Shown here: positions 27,148 through 36,162 of the stretch, piece by piece | How the letters are laid out: the number at the start of each line of letters is the position of its first letter | Position numbering within the stretch: position 1 is the stretch's first letter | NCBI RefSeq assembly: GCF_004136015.1 | Contig: NZ_CP024866.1 | Location: forward strand, 3,478,960-3,542,959 | Reading direction: 5' to 3' | Origin: Pseudomonas sp. ACM7 | GTDB taxonomy: Bacteria; Pseudomonadota; Gammaproteobacteria; Pseudomonadales; Pseudomonadaceae | DNA length: 64,000 bases | Position numbers and translations under genes: made by a program | Notes under the pieces: model-generated | The model's database searches: none | Told to the model about the DNA's origin: nothing | What the model saw: the letters and a program-made list of their open reading frames with translations, nothing else

Positions 27148-27723
27148 ATGGTCATGGAAGAAAATAAAACGTTTACAGCGAACCTTTACGTTAACGGTTT
27201 GCCGTTGGTCCTGAACCAGCAGCGCCTGAAGACAAGACTCAGTGATCCGCGAATCACCAGGCGCGAACAACTGGATGTTGAAGTTGCCCTGGCCGACAGG
27301 GGCGCTTCGAGTATTATTACGCTCGCCGATCATGAGGATGATACTCCTTTGTTATTCAAGTTTGTTCCGCGCGGTGACGATTATGCTGTCACAGTCGTTT
27401 TGCGAGGTGCTTATGAAGGATGGTGCTTGAAAATAGAGGCCGATACTCACCATGTGTCCGTAAGTGACAATGCGGATTCTGATTTTTTTTCAATCAGTAA
27501 ACACGGCGCGCCTAAAGCCAGGTTTACTGATCTTGACCCAGGGCCCTCTTATGTTTACATCGTGAGTGAGGTGAATGGGCGAGCGTTATATCGTGCCGAA
27601 GAGAGCGGGAAGATAATCTTTAAAAATGTAGACCCCAACCGCACGGGGCATGACGCCTTTAACGACAAGCCAGCCACCTTTGTACTCAAGGTTATTCCGA
27701 CGTCCGCCGCGGTGGATGAGTGA
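27148..27723 (+). CDS. hypothetical 191-residue beta-rich protein
   Basis: The family is not recognised. The translation is beta-strand-rich with two similar halves. Each has an NG-turn after an aromatic strand (LYVNGLPLVLN; IVSEVNGRALYR) and ends with a strand such as TPLLFKFVP or PATFVLKVI. This suggests an internally duplicated beta fold, possibly trefoil-like. There is no signal peptide. An AAGGTG lies before ATG 27148. The gene is AT-rich like its neighbour and ends at a strong terminator, so the pair may be a recently acquired cassette. Confidence 0.65.
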   Translation: MVMEENKTFTANLYVNGLPLVLNQQRLKTRLSDPRITRREQLDVEVALADRGASSIITLADHEDDTPLLFKFVPRGDDYAVTVVLRGAYEGWCLKIEADTHHVSVSDNADSDFFSISKHGAPKARFTDLDPGPSYVYIVSEVNGRALYRAEESGKIIFKNVDPNRTGHDAFNDKPATFVLKVIPTSAAVDE

Positions 27724-27726
27724 ACT

Positions 27727-27761
27727 CGCGCCATTCATTCGTGCAATGAATGGCGCGTTTT
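27727..27761 (+). terminator. Rho-independent terminator
   Basis: A 13-bp perfect stem (CGCGCCATTCATT / AATGAATGGCGCG) with a 5-nt loop is followed by TTTTAT, immediately after the 191-residue orphan gene. Confidence 0.88.
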
Positions 27762-27771
27762 ATCGGCATCT

Positions 27772-29088
27772 TTAATACGCATACCGCAACATCGCATGCG
27801 GCAAATGCCGCAACGCAAAGAAACCGAACAGCGCCACCAGCGCCGGCAACACCAGCCACCAGACCTTTGGTGGCATGGCGTTCAGCGGCGCCGGGCGCTG
27901 ATTCAGCCACAAACTCGCCGCACACACGCACGCCGCCAGCATCGCGCCGGCCAGCACATCCGTCGGCCAGTGCGCGCCCAGGTACACCCGCGACAGGGCA
28001 ATCGCCAGCGCGGGCAAGCAACCCAATAGCAGCCAGGTCAGACGCATGCGCGGCGGTTGTCCGCGGCCGGCCAGCACGGCCAGCGTCAGAAACAGAGCAA
28101 AAGAGCCCGAGGCGTGGCCGCTCGGCATGCTGTAGCTGGTCAGAGGATCGCTCAACACTTCCGGGCGTACGCGGGCGAAAAAGTGTTTGGTCACGGTGTT
28201 GCCCAGCGCGGTGCACAGCAGGGTGCTACCGGCGAAAATCGCCTGGCGCCATTGCCGGGTGAGCAACAGCAAACCCGTCAGCAGGGCGCTGAACACCAGC
28301 ATGTTGTGAAACTCGCCGATCAGCGTGAACGTCACCGCCACTTCATCGAGCAGCGGGCTGCGGTGTTCCTGCACCAGGGTCATCACGCCCTGATCGAGGG
28401 CGGTCAGGTGCGGATAGCCGATAAACAGTCCGGCCAAAATCAGGAAGCTCATTCCGGTAATCAGCATCGTCGCTTTGCGATGACGGCGCATGCTGCTGGT
28501 GATGCTCAAGCCCACCATGAGGGCGATGCTGCCGGCGACGATGCCGGCCTCAGGCCAGAATCCCTCCGGCAACGGCAAGCGAATTGCCGCCCCCGTGGCC
28601 CAGCCGGGCAGCAGGTACGCGACGCTCCAGCCGGCGGCGGCCAGCAAGCTGACGGCGGCGAAGCGCGGGAAGGGCATGTCGAACATCCCGGCGACCATCG
28701 GCAGCATCGGCCGCAGCGGACCGATGAAGCGCCCGACCAGCAGGCTGGCGATGCCGTAGCGCTGGAAATACGCCTCGGCCCCGGCGATCCATTCCGGATG
28801 ATGGCGCAACCCTGGCAGGCGCCGGATGTTCTGGTGGAAATGTCGTCCGATGAAGTAAGAGACGATATCGCCCAGAACGCCGGCGACGAATCCCAGTAAT
28901 AGCGTTTCGCTCAATGACAGCGCGCCACTGCCGGCCAGTACCGCCACGGCAAACAGCAGCACCGTGCCGGGCACGATCAGCCCGGCAATCGCCAAGCATT
29001 CCACGAAGGCCACTATGAACACCGCCGCGGCCAGCCATTGCGGGTTGACCGTCAACCAACCGGTCACGCTATCGAGCCATGGGCCCAT
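27772..29088 (-). CDS. DedA-PAP2 fusion membrane protein
   Basis: This 438-residue polytopic protein joins an N-terminal DedA domain (about 1-200, with GLIVPGTVLLFAVAVLAG and GRFIGPLRPMLPMVAG) to a C-terminal PAP2 lipid phosphatase domain. PAP2 motifs are complete: KHFFARVRP, SMPSGH and SRVYLGAHWPTDV. It probably dephosphorylates a lipid pyrophosphate (undecaprenyl-PP or a phosphatidate) on the periplasmic face while the DedA part moves or binds the lipid carrier; this linkage is inference. It is convergent with the orphan gene upstream. Confidence 0.92.
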   Translation of the reverse strand: MGPWLDSVTGWLTVNPQWLAAAVFIVAFVECLAIAGLIVPGTVLLFAVAVLAGSGALSLSETLLLGFVAGVLGDIVSYFIGRHFHQNIRRLPGLRHHPEWIAGAEAYFQRYGIASLLVGRFIGPLRPMLPMVAGMFDMPFPRFAAVSLLAAAGWSVAYLLPGWATGAAIRLPLPEGFWPEAGIVAGSIALMVGLSITSSMRRHRKATMLITGMSFLILAGLFIGYPHLTALDQGVMTLVQEHRSPLLDEVAVTFTLIGEFHNMLVFSALLTGLLLLTRQWRQAIFAGSTLLCTALGNTVTKHFFARVRPEVLSDPLTSYSMPSGHASGSFALFLTLAVLAGRGQPPRMRLTWLLLGCLPALAIALSRVYLGAHWPTDVLAGAMLAACVCAASLWLNQRPAPLNAMPPKVWWLVLPALVALFGFFALRHLPHAMLRYAY

Positions 29089-29122
29089 AAAAACAACTCC
29101 CTCTTATTAATTGACCCCCGGC

Positions 29123-29200
29123 GTAGGAGCTGCCGCAGGCTGCGATCTTTTGATCTTGATCCTTTAAGATCAAAAGATCGCAGCCTACGGCAGCTCCTAC
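29123..29200. repeat. inverted REP pair (GCTGCCG-AGGCTGCGATC type)
   Basis: Long nearly perfect arms around a short loop lie between the mpg stop and the upstream region of the DedA-PAP2 gene. Confidence 0.88.
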
Positions 29201-29212
29201 AGGGAACTGTGT

Positions 29213-29908
29213 TCACAGCAAAAAATAATCGCGACCTTCGACCTGCCCCCGTCGCAGCGGGTTTCGCGTGCAATACGGCGCGTAAGCCGCATCGACGAAG
29301 CGGTACATCAAATGCTCATCGCGGCCGTGGGGAATGCCCAAACGCGTGGTTTGTATGATGTGAACGGGCGCCGGGCCGACATCTTCCACCAGCAGCACTT
29401 CATGGTCGAAGCGCTTGGCGTCCCAGGCCGGCACCTTCAGGCCCAGCGCCTTGCAGAGCAAAGTCTGTCCGGCGCAAAGCTTTTGCGAGGGGCGAGGGCG
29501 ACTTTGGGCGTCGGGATTGTTCAACAGCATCTGCGCCAGGCTCGCCGGCCCGCTCAAGTCATCGACCCACGGATAGGCGGATTTGATCAGCACAGCATTG
29601 CCCGGACCCTGGGCGCTGAAGTTCAGGGAATCGCCGCCCCGGGCGTAGTACATATAGATGTGGCCGCCATCCAGAAACAAAGCCTTACGTTTTTCTGTGT
29701 AGCCGAGGGAGGCGTGGCTGCCTTTTTCTTCGAAGTAATAGGCTTCGGTCTCGATAATCCGGGCGCTGAGCCACAGGTCGCCGACCCGGTGACGGATGAC
29801 TTTACCGAGTAAATCCCGGGCCAGCGTTTGGGCGTCTCTGTCGAAAAATGCATCCGCGAGCCCCTTGGGCAGGCTCGTCGCGGACGTGCGAACAGTCAGA
29901 TTGGTCAT
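29213..29908 (-). CDS. mpg: DNA-3-methyladenine glycosylase (AAG/MPG type)
   Basis: This 231-residue base-excision glycosylase removes alkylated purines. Features are IETEAYYFEEKGSHAS with the catalytic Glu, the MYYARGGDSLNF region, and the C-terminal GIPHGRDEHLMYRFVD. The ATG at 29908 gives MTNLTVRTSATSLPKG. It is divergent from proA. Confidence 0.92.
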   Translation of the reverse strand: MTNLTVRTSATSLPKGLADAFFDRDAQTLARDLLGKVIRHRVGDLWLSARIIETEAYYFEEKGSHASLGYTEKRKALFLDGGHIYMYYARGGDSLNFSAQGPGNAVLIKSAYPWVDDLSGPASLAQMLLNNPDAQSRPRPSQKLCAGQTLLCKALGLKVPAWDAKRFDHEVLLVEDVGPAPVHIIQTTRLGIPHGRDEHLMYRFVDAAYAPYCTRNPLRRGQVEGRDYFLL

Positions 29909-30097
29909 GATGAACGGCGTTTATCAGGGCTGATTGAGTCGCGATGATAACAATTTGCAGCTTAATCACGGCTGAACGTCGGCAAATTGCCCTCCATTTC
30001 GACCATCCGCCCGTCACCGCTGTTAGTCGGTGGACGCGACAGCTATAATCTGCCGCTTTACTCTTTACCAAGACCTTAGCAAAGACCACCACAGACA

Positions 30098-31369
30098 ATG
30101 ACTGAGTCCGTTCTTGACTACATGACCCGCCTGGGTCGCGCTGCCCGCGAAGCTTCTCGCGTCATCGGCCGTGCCAGCACCGCGCAGAAAAACCGCGCCT
30201 TGCAGGCTGCTGCCAATGCGTTGGACGCCGCACGCGCCGAGCTGACGGCTGCCAATGAACTGGATTTGGCCGCTGGCCGCGCCAATGGTCTTGAGCCTGC
30301 ATTGCTTGAGCGTCTGGCGCTGACCCCGGAACGCATTGACGGCATGATCGTCGGTTTGCGTCAGGTAGCGGCTTTGCCGGACCCGGTCGGCGCGATCCGC
30401 GACATGAGCTTTCGGCCGTCGGGCATTCAGGTCGGCAAGATGCGCGTGCCGTTGGGCGTGATCGGGATCATCTACGAATCCCGGCCGAACGTGACCATCG
30501 ATGCCGCCAGCCTGTGCCTGAAGTCCGGCAACGCGACCATCCTGCGTGGCGGCTCCGAGGCGATTCATTCCAATCGTGCCATTGCCGCCTGCATCCAGCG
30601 CGGTCTGGCCGAAGCCGATTTGCCTGCCGCCGTGGTGCAAGTGGTCGAAACCACCGATCGTGCCGCCGTTGGCGCACTGATCACCATGCCAGAATACGTC
30701 GACGTTATCGTGCCCCGTGGCGGCCGTGGCCTGATCGAGCGCGTTAGCCGCGATGCCCGCGTGCCGGTTATCAAACACCTGGACGGCATCTGTCACGTTT
30801 ATGTCAGTGCCGACGCCGACCTGCCGAAAGCCCAGCGCATCGCCTTCAATGCCAAGACTTACCGCTATGGCATCTGCGGTGCCATGGAAACCCTGCTGGT
30901 GGACCAGTCGGTCGCCAAGGATTTCCTGCCATCGATGGCTGCACAGTTCCGCGAAAAAGGCGTCGAGCTGCGCGGTTGCGAACGCACCCGGGCGATCATC
31001 GAGGCTGTTGCAGCGAGCGAAGAAGACTGGAACACCGAGTACCTGGCGCCGATTCTCTCGATCCGTGTGGTCGACGGGCTGGACCAGGCCATCGAACACA
31101 TTAATAAGTACGGCTCCCATCACACCGATTCGATCGTCAGCGAAAACCTTGCTGACACCCGGCGTTTCGTCGCGGAAGTCGATTCGTCGTCGGTGATGAT
31201 CAATACCCCGACGTGCTTCGCTGATGGCTTCGAATACGGATTGGGTGCCGAGATTGGCATTTCTACTGATAAGCTGCACGCCCGCGGCCCGGTGGGCCTC
31301 GAAGGTCTGACCTGCGAGAAGTACATCGTGGTCGGTGATGGCCAGTTACGCGGCCAGGCGTCGGACTGA
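30098..31369 (+). CDS. proA: gamma-glutamyl phosphate reductase
   Basis: This 423-residue proline-biosynthesis enzyme reduces glutamyl-5-phosphate to glutamate semialdehyde with NADPH. The catalytic cysteine lies in [15 protein letters not shown], and the C-terminal [25 protein letters not shown] family motif is intact (quoted in parts: [24 protein letters not shown]). It leads a co-directional run; nadD overlaps its 3' end. Confidence 0.97.
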   Translation: MTESVLDYMTRLGRAAREASRVIGRASTAQKNRALQAAANALDAARAELTAANELDLAAGRANGLEPALLERLALTPERIDGMIVGLRQVAALPDPVGAIRDMSFRPSGIQVGKMRVPLGVIGIIYESRPNVTIDAASLCLKSGNATILRGGSEAIHSNRAIAACIQRGLAEADLPAAVVQVVETTDRAAVGALITMPEYVDVIVPRGGRGLIERVSRDARVPVIKHLDGICHVYVSADADLPKAQRIAFNAKTYRYGICGAMETLLVDQSVAKDFLPSMAAQFREKGVELRGCERTRAIIEAVAASEEDWNTEYLAPILSIRVVDGLDQAIEHINKYGSHHTDSIVSENLADTRRFVAEVDSSSVMINTPTCFADGFEYGLGAEIGISTDKLHARGPVGLEGLTCEKYIVVGDGQLRGQASD

Positions 31370-32060
31370 CTTGGGCGACCTCGACTTGTCAGCCCCGGTC
31401 ACCGCCAGTGAGCCTGCGCCTCGACGCATTGGCATGCTGGGCGGAACCTTCGACCCGGTGCACATCGGCCATTTGCGCAGTGCGCTGGAAGTCGCCGAAT
31501 CGCTGGCGCTCGATGAGCTGCGTCTGACACCCAGTGCCAGACCACCTCATCGCGGTACGCCGCAGGTGTCGGCGAAAGACCGTCTGGCGATGGTCGAGTG
31601 CGCGGTGGCCGGTGTGGCGCCGTTGGTGGTGGACGCCCGCGAACTGCAGCGGGACAAACCGTCCTACACCATCGACACCCTGGAACTGATGCGCGCAGAA
31701 CTTGCCGCCTCCGACCAGGTTTTTCTACTTTTGGGCTGGGACGCATTTTGCGGCCTGCCCACTTGGCACCGCTGGGAAGAGTTGCTCCAGCATTGCCACA
31801 TCCTGGTGCTGCAACGCCCGGATGCCGACAGCGAACCGCCGGATGCCTTGCGCAATCTGTTGGCGGCACGCTCGGTGAGCGACCCGCTGGCCCTCAAAGG
31901 GCCGAGCGGACAGATTGCATTCGTCTGGCAGACACCGCTCGCGGTATCCGCCACCCAGATCCGTCAACTGCTGGCCAGCGGTAAGTCGGTACGTTTCCTG
32001 GTGCCCGACGCGGTCCTGGCCTACATCGATGCGCACGGACTCTACCGTGCGTCGAACTGA
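31338..32060 (+). CDS. nadD: nicotinate-nucleotide adenylyltransferase
   Basis: This enzyme of about 240 residues (less if a later start is used) adenylates nicotinate mononucleotide in NAD synthesis. [13 protein letters not shown] is the nucleotidyltransferase motif, and [12 protein letters not shown] near the C-terminus is the second. The start is uncertain: ATG 31338 lies inside proA, and a TTG at 31371 just after the proA stop would remove 11 residues before the core. Either way the catalytic domain is intact. Confidence 0.93.
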   Translation: MASYAARRRTDLGDLDLSAPVTASEPAPRRIGMLGGTFDPVHIGHLRSALEVAESLALDELRLTPSARPPHRGTPQVSAKDRLAMVECAVAGVAPLVVDARELQRDKPSYTIDTLELMRAELAASDQVFLLLGWDAFCGLPTWHRWEELLQHCHILVLQRPDADSEPPDALRNLLAARSVSDPLALKGPSGQIAFVWQTPLAVSATQIRQLLASGKSVRFLVPDAVLAYIDAHGLYRASN

Positions 32061-32132
32061 AAAAGGGAGCGCTTCAAAACACGTGAACGCGTGTACCGAA
32101 GCGCCCGAACATACGAGCAAAACGAGTTTTAT

Positions 32133-32627
32133 ATGACTGACAAAGACGTAACTAAAGTAAAGCGCAAAGGCACGTTCAAGAGCGCCCCGCTGCCAGTAGA
32201 GGTTCCAACCGGCCCTGAGCTGCGCGGCGAAGAGCTGGTCAAGGTTGCCGTAGCGGCCCTGGAAGACGTGAAAGGCCAGGACATTCAGGTAATCGACGTT
32301 CGTGAAAAGCAGAGCATCACTGACTTCATGATCATCGCTACCGGTACCTCCAACCGCCAGATCGGCGCGATGCTGGACAAGGTCCGCGAAGCCGTCAAAG
32401 CCCTGGGCGTCAAGCCACTGGGTGAAGAAGGCAAGGGCGACAGCGACTGGGTGCTGCTGGATATGGATGATGTCATCGTGCACATGATGACCGCTTCGGC
32501 TCGTCAGTTTTACGACCTGGAGCGTCTGTGGTCCGGTGCAGAACAGAGCCGTGCTCTGAACGCGGCTCACCACAGCCCGGAAAACACCCATGAGCACTTC
32601 GTCAAGCTCAACAAAGACCAGCAATAA
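32133..32627 (+). CDS. rsfS: ribosome silencing factor RsfS with N-terminal extension
   Basis: This 164-residue protein of the RsfS/Iojap family binds ribosomal protein L14 and blocks subunit joining in starvation. The core begins near residue 34 (ELVKVAVAALEDVKGQDI) and includes DFMIIATGTSNRQ and DVIVHMMTASARQFYDLERLW. Compared with the usual 105-120 residues it has about 30-40 extra N-terminal residues, basic and proline-rich (KVKRKGTFKSAPLPVEVP), and a C-terminal tail with HHSPENTHEHF. No later in-frame ATG precedes the core, so the extension appears real. Confidence 0.93.
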   Translation: MTDKDVTKVKRKGTFKSAPLPVEVPTGPELRGEELVKVAVAALEDVKGQDIQVIDVREKQSITDFMIIATGTSNRQIGAMLDKVREAVKALGVKPLGEEGKGDSDWVLLDMDDVIVHMMTASARQFYDLERLWSGAEQSRALNAAHHSPENTHEHFVKLNKDQQ

Positions 32628-32636
32628 GGGACCGCT

Positions 32637-33104
32637 GTGCGACTGCGACTGATCGCCGTCGGTTCACGCATGCCCAAGTGGGTGGAAGAAGGCTGGCATG
32701 AATATGCCAAGCGTCTTCCGTCCGAGCTGGCGCTGGAACTGGTGGAAATACCGCTCAACACCCGTGGCAAGAACGCCGACGTGGCGCGCTTCATCCGTCA
32801 GGAAGGCGAAGCCATGCTGGCCAAGGTCGGGCCGAACGAGCGCGTTGTGACCCTCGAAGTCCACGGCAAGCCCTGGAGCACCGAGCAGCTGGCGGTCGAG
32901 CTCGATCGCTGGCGGCTGGACTCGCGCACGGTGAATTTCATGGTCGGCGGCCCCGAAGGGCTGGCGCCGGAAGTCTGTGCCCGGGCCGATCAGCGCTGGT
33001 CGCTCTCGCCGTTGACGTTGCCGCACCCGCTGGTGCGAATCCTGATCGGCGAACAGCTGTATCGTGCCTGGACAGTCCTGTCCGGCCACCCTTACCACAA
33101 GTAG
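32637..33104 (+). CDS. rlmH: 23S rRNA (pseudouridine-1915 N3) methyltransferase
   Basis: This 155-residue SPOUT-family enzyme methylates pseudouridine 1915 in helix 69 of 23S rRNA. The knot motifs [12 protein letters not shown] and [18 protein letters not shown] are conserved. It uses a GTG start at 32637 preceded by AAGGGA and lies 9 bp after rsfS. Confidence 0.97.
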   Translation: MRLRLIAVGSRMPKWVEEGWHEYAKRLPSELALELVEIPLNTRGKNADVARFIRQEGEAMLAKVGPNERVVTLEVHGKPWSTEQLAVELDRWRLDSRTVNFMVGGPEGLAPEVCARADQRWSLSPLTLPHPLVRILIGEQLYRAWTVLSGHPYHK

Positions 33105-33114
33105 TTCTGCCCTC

Positions 33115-35010
33115 ATGCCCCAGCCGATCCGCATCAAGGACCACGAAAAAGACGCCCGTCTAGTGCGTGGCCGCGTCGTGTTCGGGGCAATTGCGGTCGT
33201 GACGCTGATCGGTGTGCTGATCGCGCGGCTGTATTTCCTTCAGGTGATCCAGTACGAGTACCACTCGACCCTGTCGGAAAACAACCGCGTCCATGTGCAG
33301 CCGATTCCGCCGACTCGGGGCTTGATCTTCGATCGCAATGGCGTGGTGGTGGCGGATAACCGGCCCAGCTTCAGCCTGAGCATGACCCGCGAGCGCTCCG
33401 GCGACTGGCAGCAAGTACTCGACGTCATTGTCGAAGTGCTGGAGCTGACGCCCGAAGACCGAGTGATCTTCGAGAAGCGCATGCGTCAGGGGCGTCGGCC
33501 GTTCGAGCCGGTGCCGATCCTGTTCGAGCTGACCGAAGAACAGATCGCCCGCATCGCGGTGAACCAGTTCCGTCTGCCGGGCGTGGAAGTGGTCGCGCAG
33601 CTGGTTCGTCACTATCCGCAGGGCGCGCACTTTGCGCATTCGGTGGGATATATGGGGCGGATCAACGAGAAAGAGCTCAAGTCTCTGGACCCGGTGAGTT
33701 ACAGCGGCACCCATCAAATTGGCAAAACCGGCATCGAGCGCTTCTACGAGCCCGAATTGCACGGTCAGGTCGGTTACGAAGAAGTCGAGACCAACGCGCG
33801 TGGCCGCGTGCTGCGGGTGCTCAAACGTACCGAACCGGTTTCCGGCAAGGACATCGTCCTGAGCCTGGACATCAAATTGCAGGAGGCCGCCGAAGCTGCA
33901 CTCGGCGGTCGCCGTGGCGCAGTGGTGGCGCTGGACCCGAAAACCGGCGAAGTCCTGGCGATGGTCAGTCAGCCGAGTTTTGACCCGAACCTGTTCGTCA
34001 CCGGCATCAGTTTCAAGGCCTATTCCGAGCTGCGCGATTCCATCGACCGGCCACTGTTCAACCGCGTGCTGCGCGGCCTGTACCCGCCGGGCTCGACCAT
34101 CAAACCGGCTGTGGCAATTGCCGGCCTGGATTCTGGCGTTGTGAACGCGTCGAGTCGGGTGTATGACCCCGGCTATTACCAGTTGCCCAACTACGATCAC
34201 AAATACCGGAACTGGAACCGTACCGGTGACGGCTACGTCGATCTGGACACGGCGATCATGCGGTCCAACGACACCTACTTCTACGACCTGGCCCACAAAC
34301 TGGGAATCGATCGCTTGTCGGCGTACATGAGCAAATTCGGCATCGGCCAGAAGGTTTCGCTGGACATGTTCGAAGAGTCGCCGGGGCTGATGCCTACACG
34401 TGAATGGAAGCGTGCAACCCGGCGTCAGGCCTGGTTCCCGGGCGAAACGCTGATTCTGGGGATTGGTCAGGGCTACATGCAATCAACGCCATTGCAACTG
34501 GCCCAGGCCACGGCGCTGGTCGCGAACAAGGGTGTCTGGAACCGTCCGCACCTGGCCAAGACCGTCGAAGGCGAGCGGCCGAAGGATGAAAACCCGATGC
34601 CGGACATCATCCTGCGCGACCCGTCCGACTGGACCAAGGTCAACCACGGCATGCAACAGGTGATGCACGGTGCCCGTGGTACCGCGCGCAAGGCATCGAT
34701 TGGCGCTCAATACCGGATTGCCGGCAAAAGTGGTACGGCCCAGGTCGTCGCGATCAAGCAGGGCGAGAAGTACGACCGCTCCAAGGTTCAGGAACGCCAT
34801 CGCGACCACGCCTTGTTCGTCGGCTTCGCACCAGCCGACAATCCGCAAATCGTGGTGTCGGTGATGGTCGAGAACGGCGAGTCCGGTTCCGGCGTCGCAG
34901 CGCCCGTGGTGCGTCAAATCATGGACGCCTGGCTTCTGGACCAGGACGGTCGGTTGAAGGCCGAATACGCCAGCCCTATCAGTGCGGAGGCTACGGCCCG
35001 TGAAGAGTAA
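33115..35010 (+). CDS. mrdA: penicillin-binding protein 2 (transpeptidase of elongation)
   Basis: This 631-residue class B PBP is anchored by an N-terminal helix (about 22-44). Transpeptidase motifs are S327-T-I-K330 in PPGSTIKP, SND in MRSNDTYFYDL, and KSGTAQ. With RodA it builds the lateral wall of the rod. ATG 33115 opens MPQPIRIKDHEKD. It is followed by rodA, whose GTG lies within its last codons. Confidence 0.97.
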   Translation: MPQPIRIKDHEKDARLVRGRVVFGAIAVVTLIGVLIARLYFLQVIQYEYHSTLSENNRVHVQPIPPTRGLIFDRNGVVVADNRPSFSLSMTRERSGDWQQVLDVIVEVLELTPEDRVIFEKRMRQGRRPFEPVPILFELTEEQIARIAVNQFRLPGVEVVAQLVRHYPQGAHFAHSVGYMGRINEKELKSLDPVSYSGTHQIGKTGIERFYEPELHGQVGYEEVETNARGRVLRVLKRTEPVSGKDIVLSLDIKLQEAAEAALGGRRGAVVALDPKTGEVLAMVSQPSFDPNLFVTGISFKAYSELRDSIDRPLFNRVLRGLYPPGSTIKPAVAIAGLDSGVVNASSRVYDPGYYQLPNYDHKYRNWNRTGDGYVDLDTAIMRSNDTYFYDLAHKLGIDRLSAYMSKFGIGQKVSLDMFEESPGLMPTREWKRATRRQAWFPGETLILGIGQGYMQSTPLQLAQATALVANKGVWNRPHLAKTVEGERPKDENPMPDIILRDPSDWTKVNHGMQQVMHGARGTARKASIGAQYRIAGKSGTAQVVAIKQGEKYDRSKVQERHRDHALFVGFAPADNPQIVVSVMVENGESGSGVAAPVVRQIMDAWLLDQDGRLKAEYASPISAEATAREE

Positions 35011-36145
35011 TTTCGATCGCATCCTCTCCAGCGAGGATGTGATGCGTCGCCGCGCGACGCTGTTGCAACGCATGCACATCGACGGGCCGTTGCTGATCCT
35101 GCTGCTGACCCTCGCCGCCGGCAGCCTGTTCGTGCTGTATTCGGCCAGCGGCAAGAGCTGGGATCTGCTGGCCAAGCAGGCTACCTCGTTCGGCATCGGC
35201 CTGGTGTCGATGATCGTCATCGCCCAATTCGAGCCGCGCTTCATGGCCCGTTGGGTGCCAGTCGGTTATGTCCTCGGCGTGCTGTTGCTGGTGGTGGTGG
35301 ATGTCATGGGCCACAACGCCATGGGCGCCACACGCTGGATCAACATTCCCGGGGTGATCCGCTTCCAGCCCTCGGAGTTCATGAAGATCCTGATGCCGGC
35401 GACCATCGCCTGGTATCTGTCCAAGCGCACCTTGCCGCCGCAGCTCAAGCATGTGGGCGTCAGTCTGTTTCTGATCGGCTTGCCGTTTATCCTGATCGTG
35501 CGTCAGCCCGATCTTGGTACTTCGCTGCTTATCCTCGCCGGTGGCGCTTTCGTGTTGTTCATGGGCGGCTTGCGCTGGCGCTGGATCATCAGCGTAATCG
35601 CCGCCGCCGTGCCGGTGGCCGTCGCGATGTGGTTCTTCATCATGCACGACTACCAGAAACAGCGAATCCTGACCTTCCTCGATCCGGAAAGCGATCCGCT
35701 GGGCACTGGCTGGAACATCATTCAATCGAAAGCCGCCATCGGTTCCGGCGGTGTGTTCGGCAAGGGCTGGCTGCTCGGCACCCAGTCGCACCTGGACTTC
35801 CTGCCGGAAAGCCACACCGACTTCATTATTGCGGTCATGGGCGAAGAATTCGGCCTGGTGGGTATCTGCGCACTGCTGCTGATTTACCTGCTGTTGATCG
35901 GCCGCGGACTGGTGATTACTGCCCAGGCCCAGACATTGTTCGGCAAATTGCTCGCGGGCAGCCTGACCATGACGTTTTTTGTTTACGTTTTCGTCAACAT
36001 CGGTATGGTCAGTGGCCTGTTGCCGGTTGTGGGGGTGCCGTTGCCGTTCATTAGCTACGGAGGAACTTCGCTGGTGACGCTGCTGTCAGCGTTTGGGGTT
36101 TTGATGTCGATCCATACCCATCGTAAGTGGATCGCTCAGGTTTGA
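35000..36145 (+). CDS. rodA: rod-shape SEDS glycosyltransferase RodA
   Basis: This 381-residue SEDS-family peptidoglycan glycosyltransferase has about ten membrane helices and pairs with PBP2. Conserved parts include RWINIPGVIRFQPSEFMKI, LVRQPDLGTSLLI and the C-terminal GVPLPFISYGGTSL. The GTG at 35000, with GGAGG about 10 nt upstream, overlaps mrdA by 11 bp; the GTG at 34982 is less well placed. Confidence 0.97.
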   Translation: MKSNFDRILSSEDVMRRRATLLQRMHIDGPLLILLLTLAAGSLFVLYSASGKSWDLLAKQATSFGIGLVSMIVIAQFEPRFMARWVPVGYVLGVLLLVVVDVMGHNAMGATRWINIPGVIRFQPSEFMKILMPATIAWYLSKRTLPPQLKHVGVSLFLIGLPFILIVRQPDLGTSLLILAGGAFVLFMGGLRWRWIISVIAAAVPVAVAMWFFIMHDYQKQRILTFLDPESDPLGTGWNIIQSKAAIGSGGVFGKGWLLGTQSHLDFLPESHTDFIIAVMGEEFGLVGICALLLIYLLLIGRGLVITAQAQTLFGKLLAGSLTMTFFVYVFVNIGMVSGLLPVVGVPLPFISYGGTSLVTLLSAFGVLMSIHTHRKWIAQV

Positions 36146-36162
36146 ATAAGGTGAAGATTTCA

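Noticed and set aside
33160..34482. 440-codon minus-strand open frame
   Set aside because: Antisense shadow of mrdA, which carries all PBP2 motifs.
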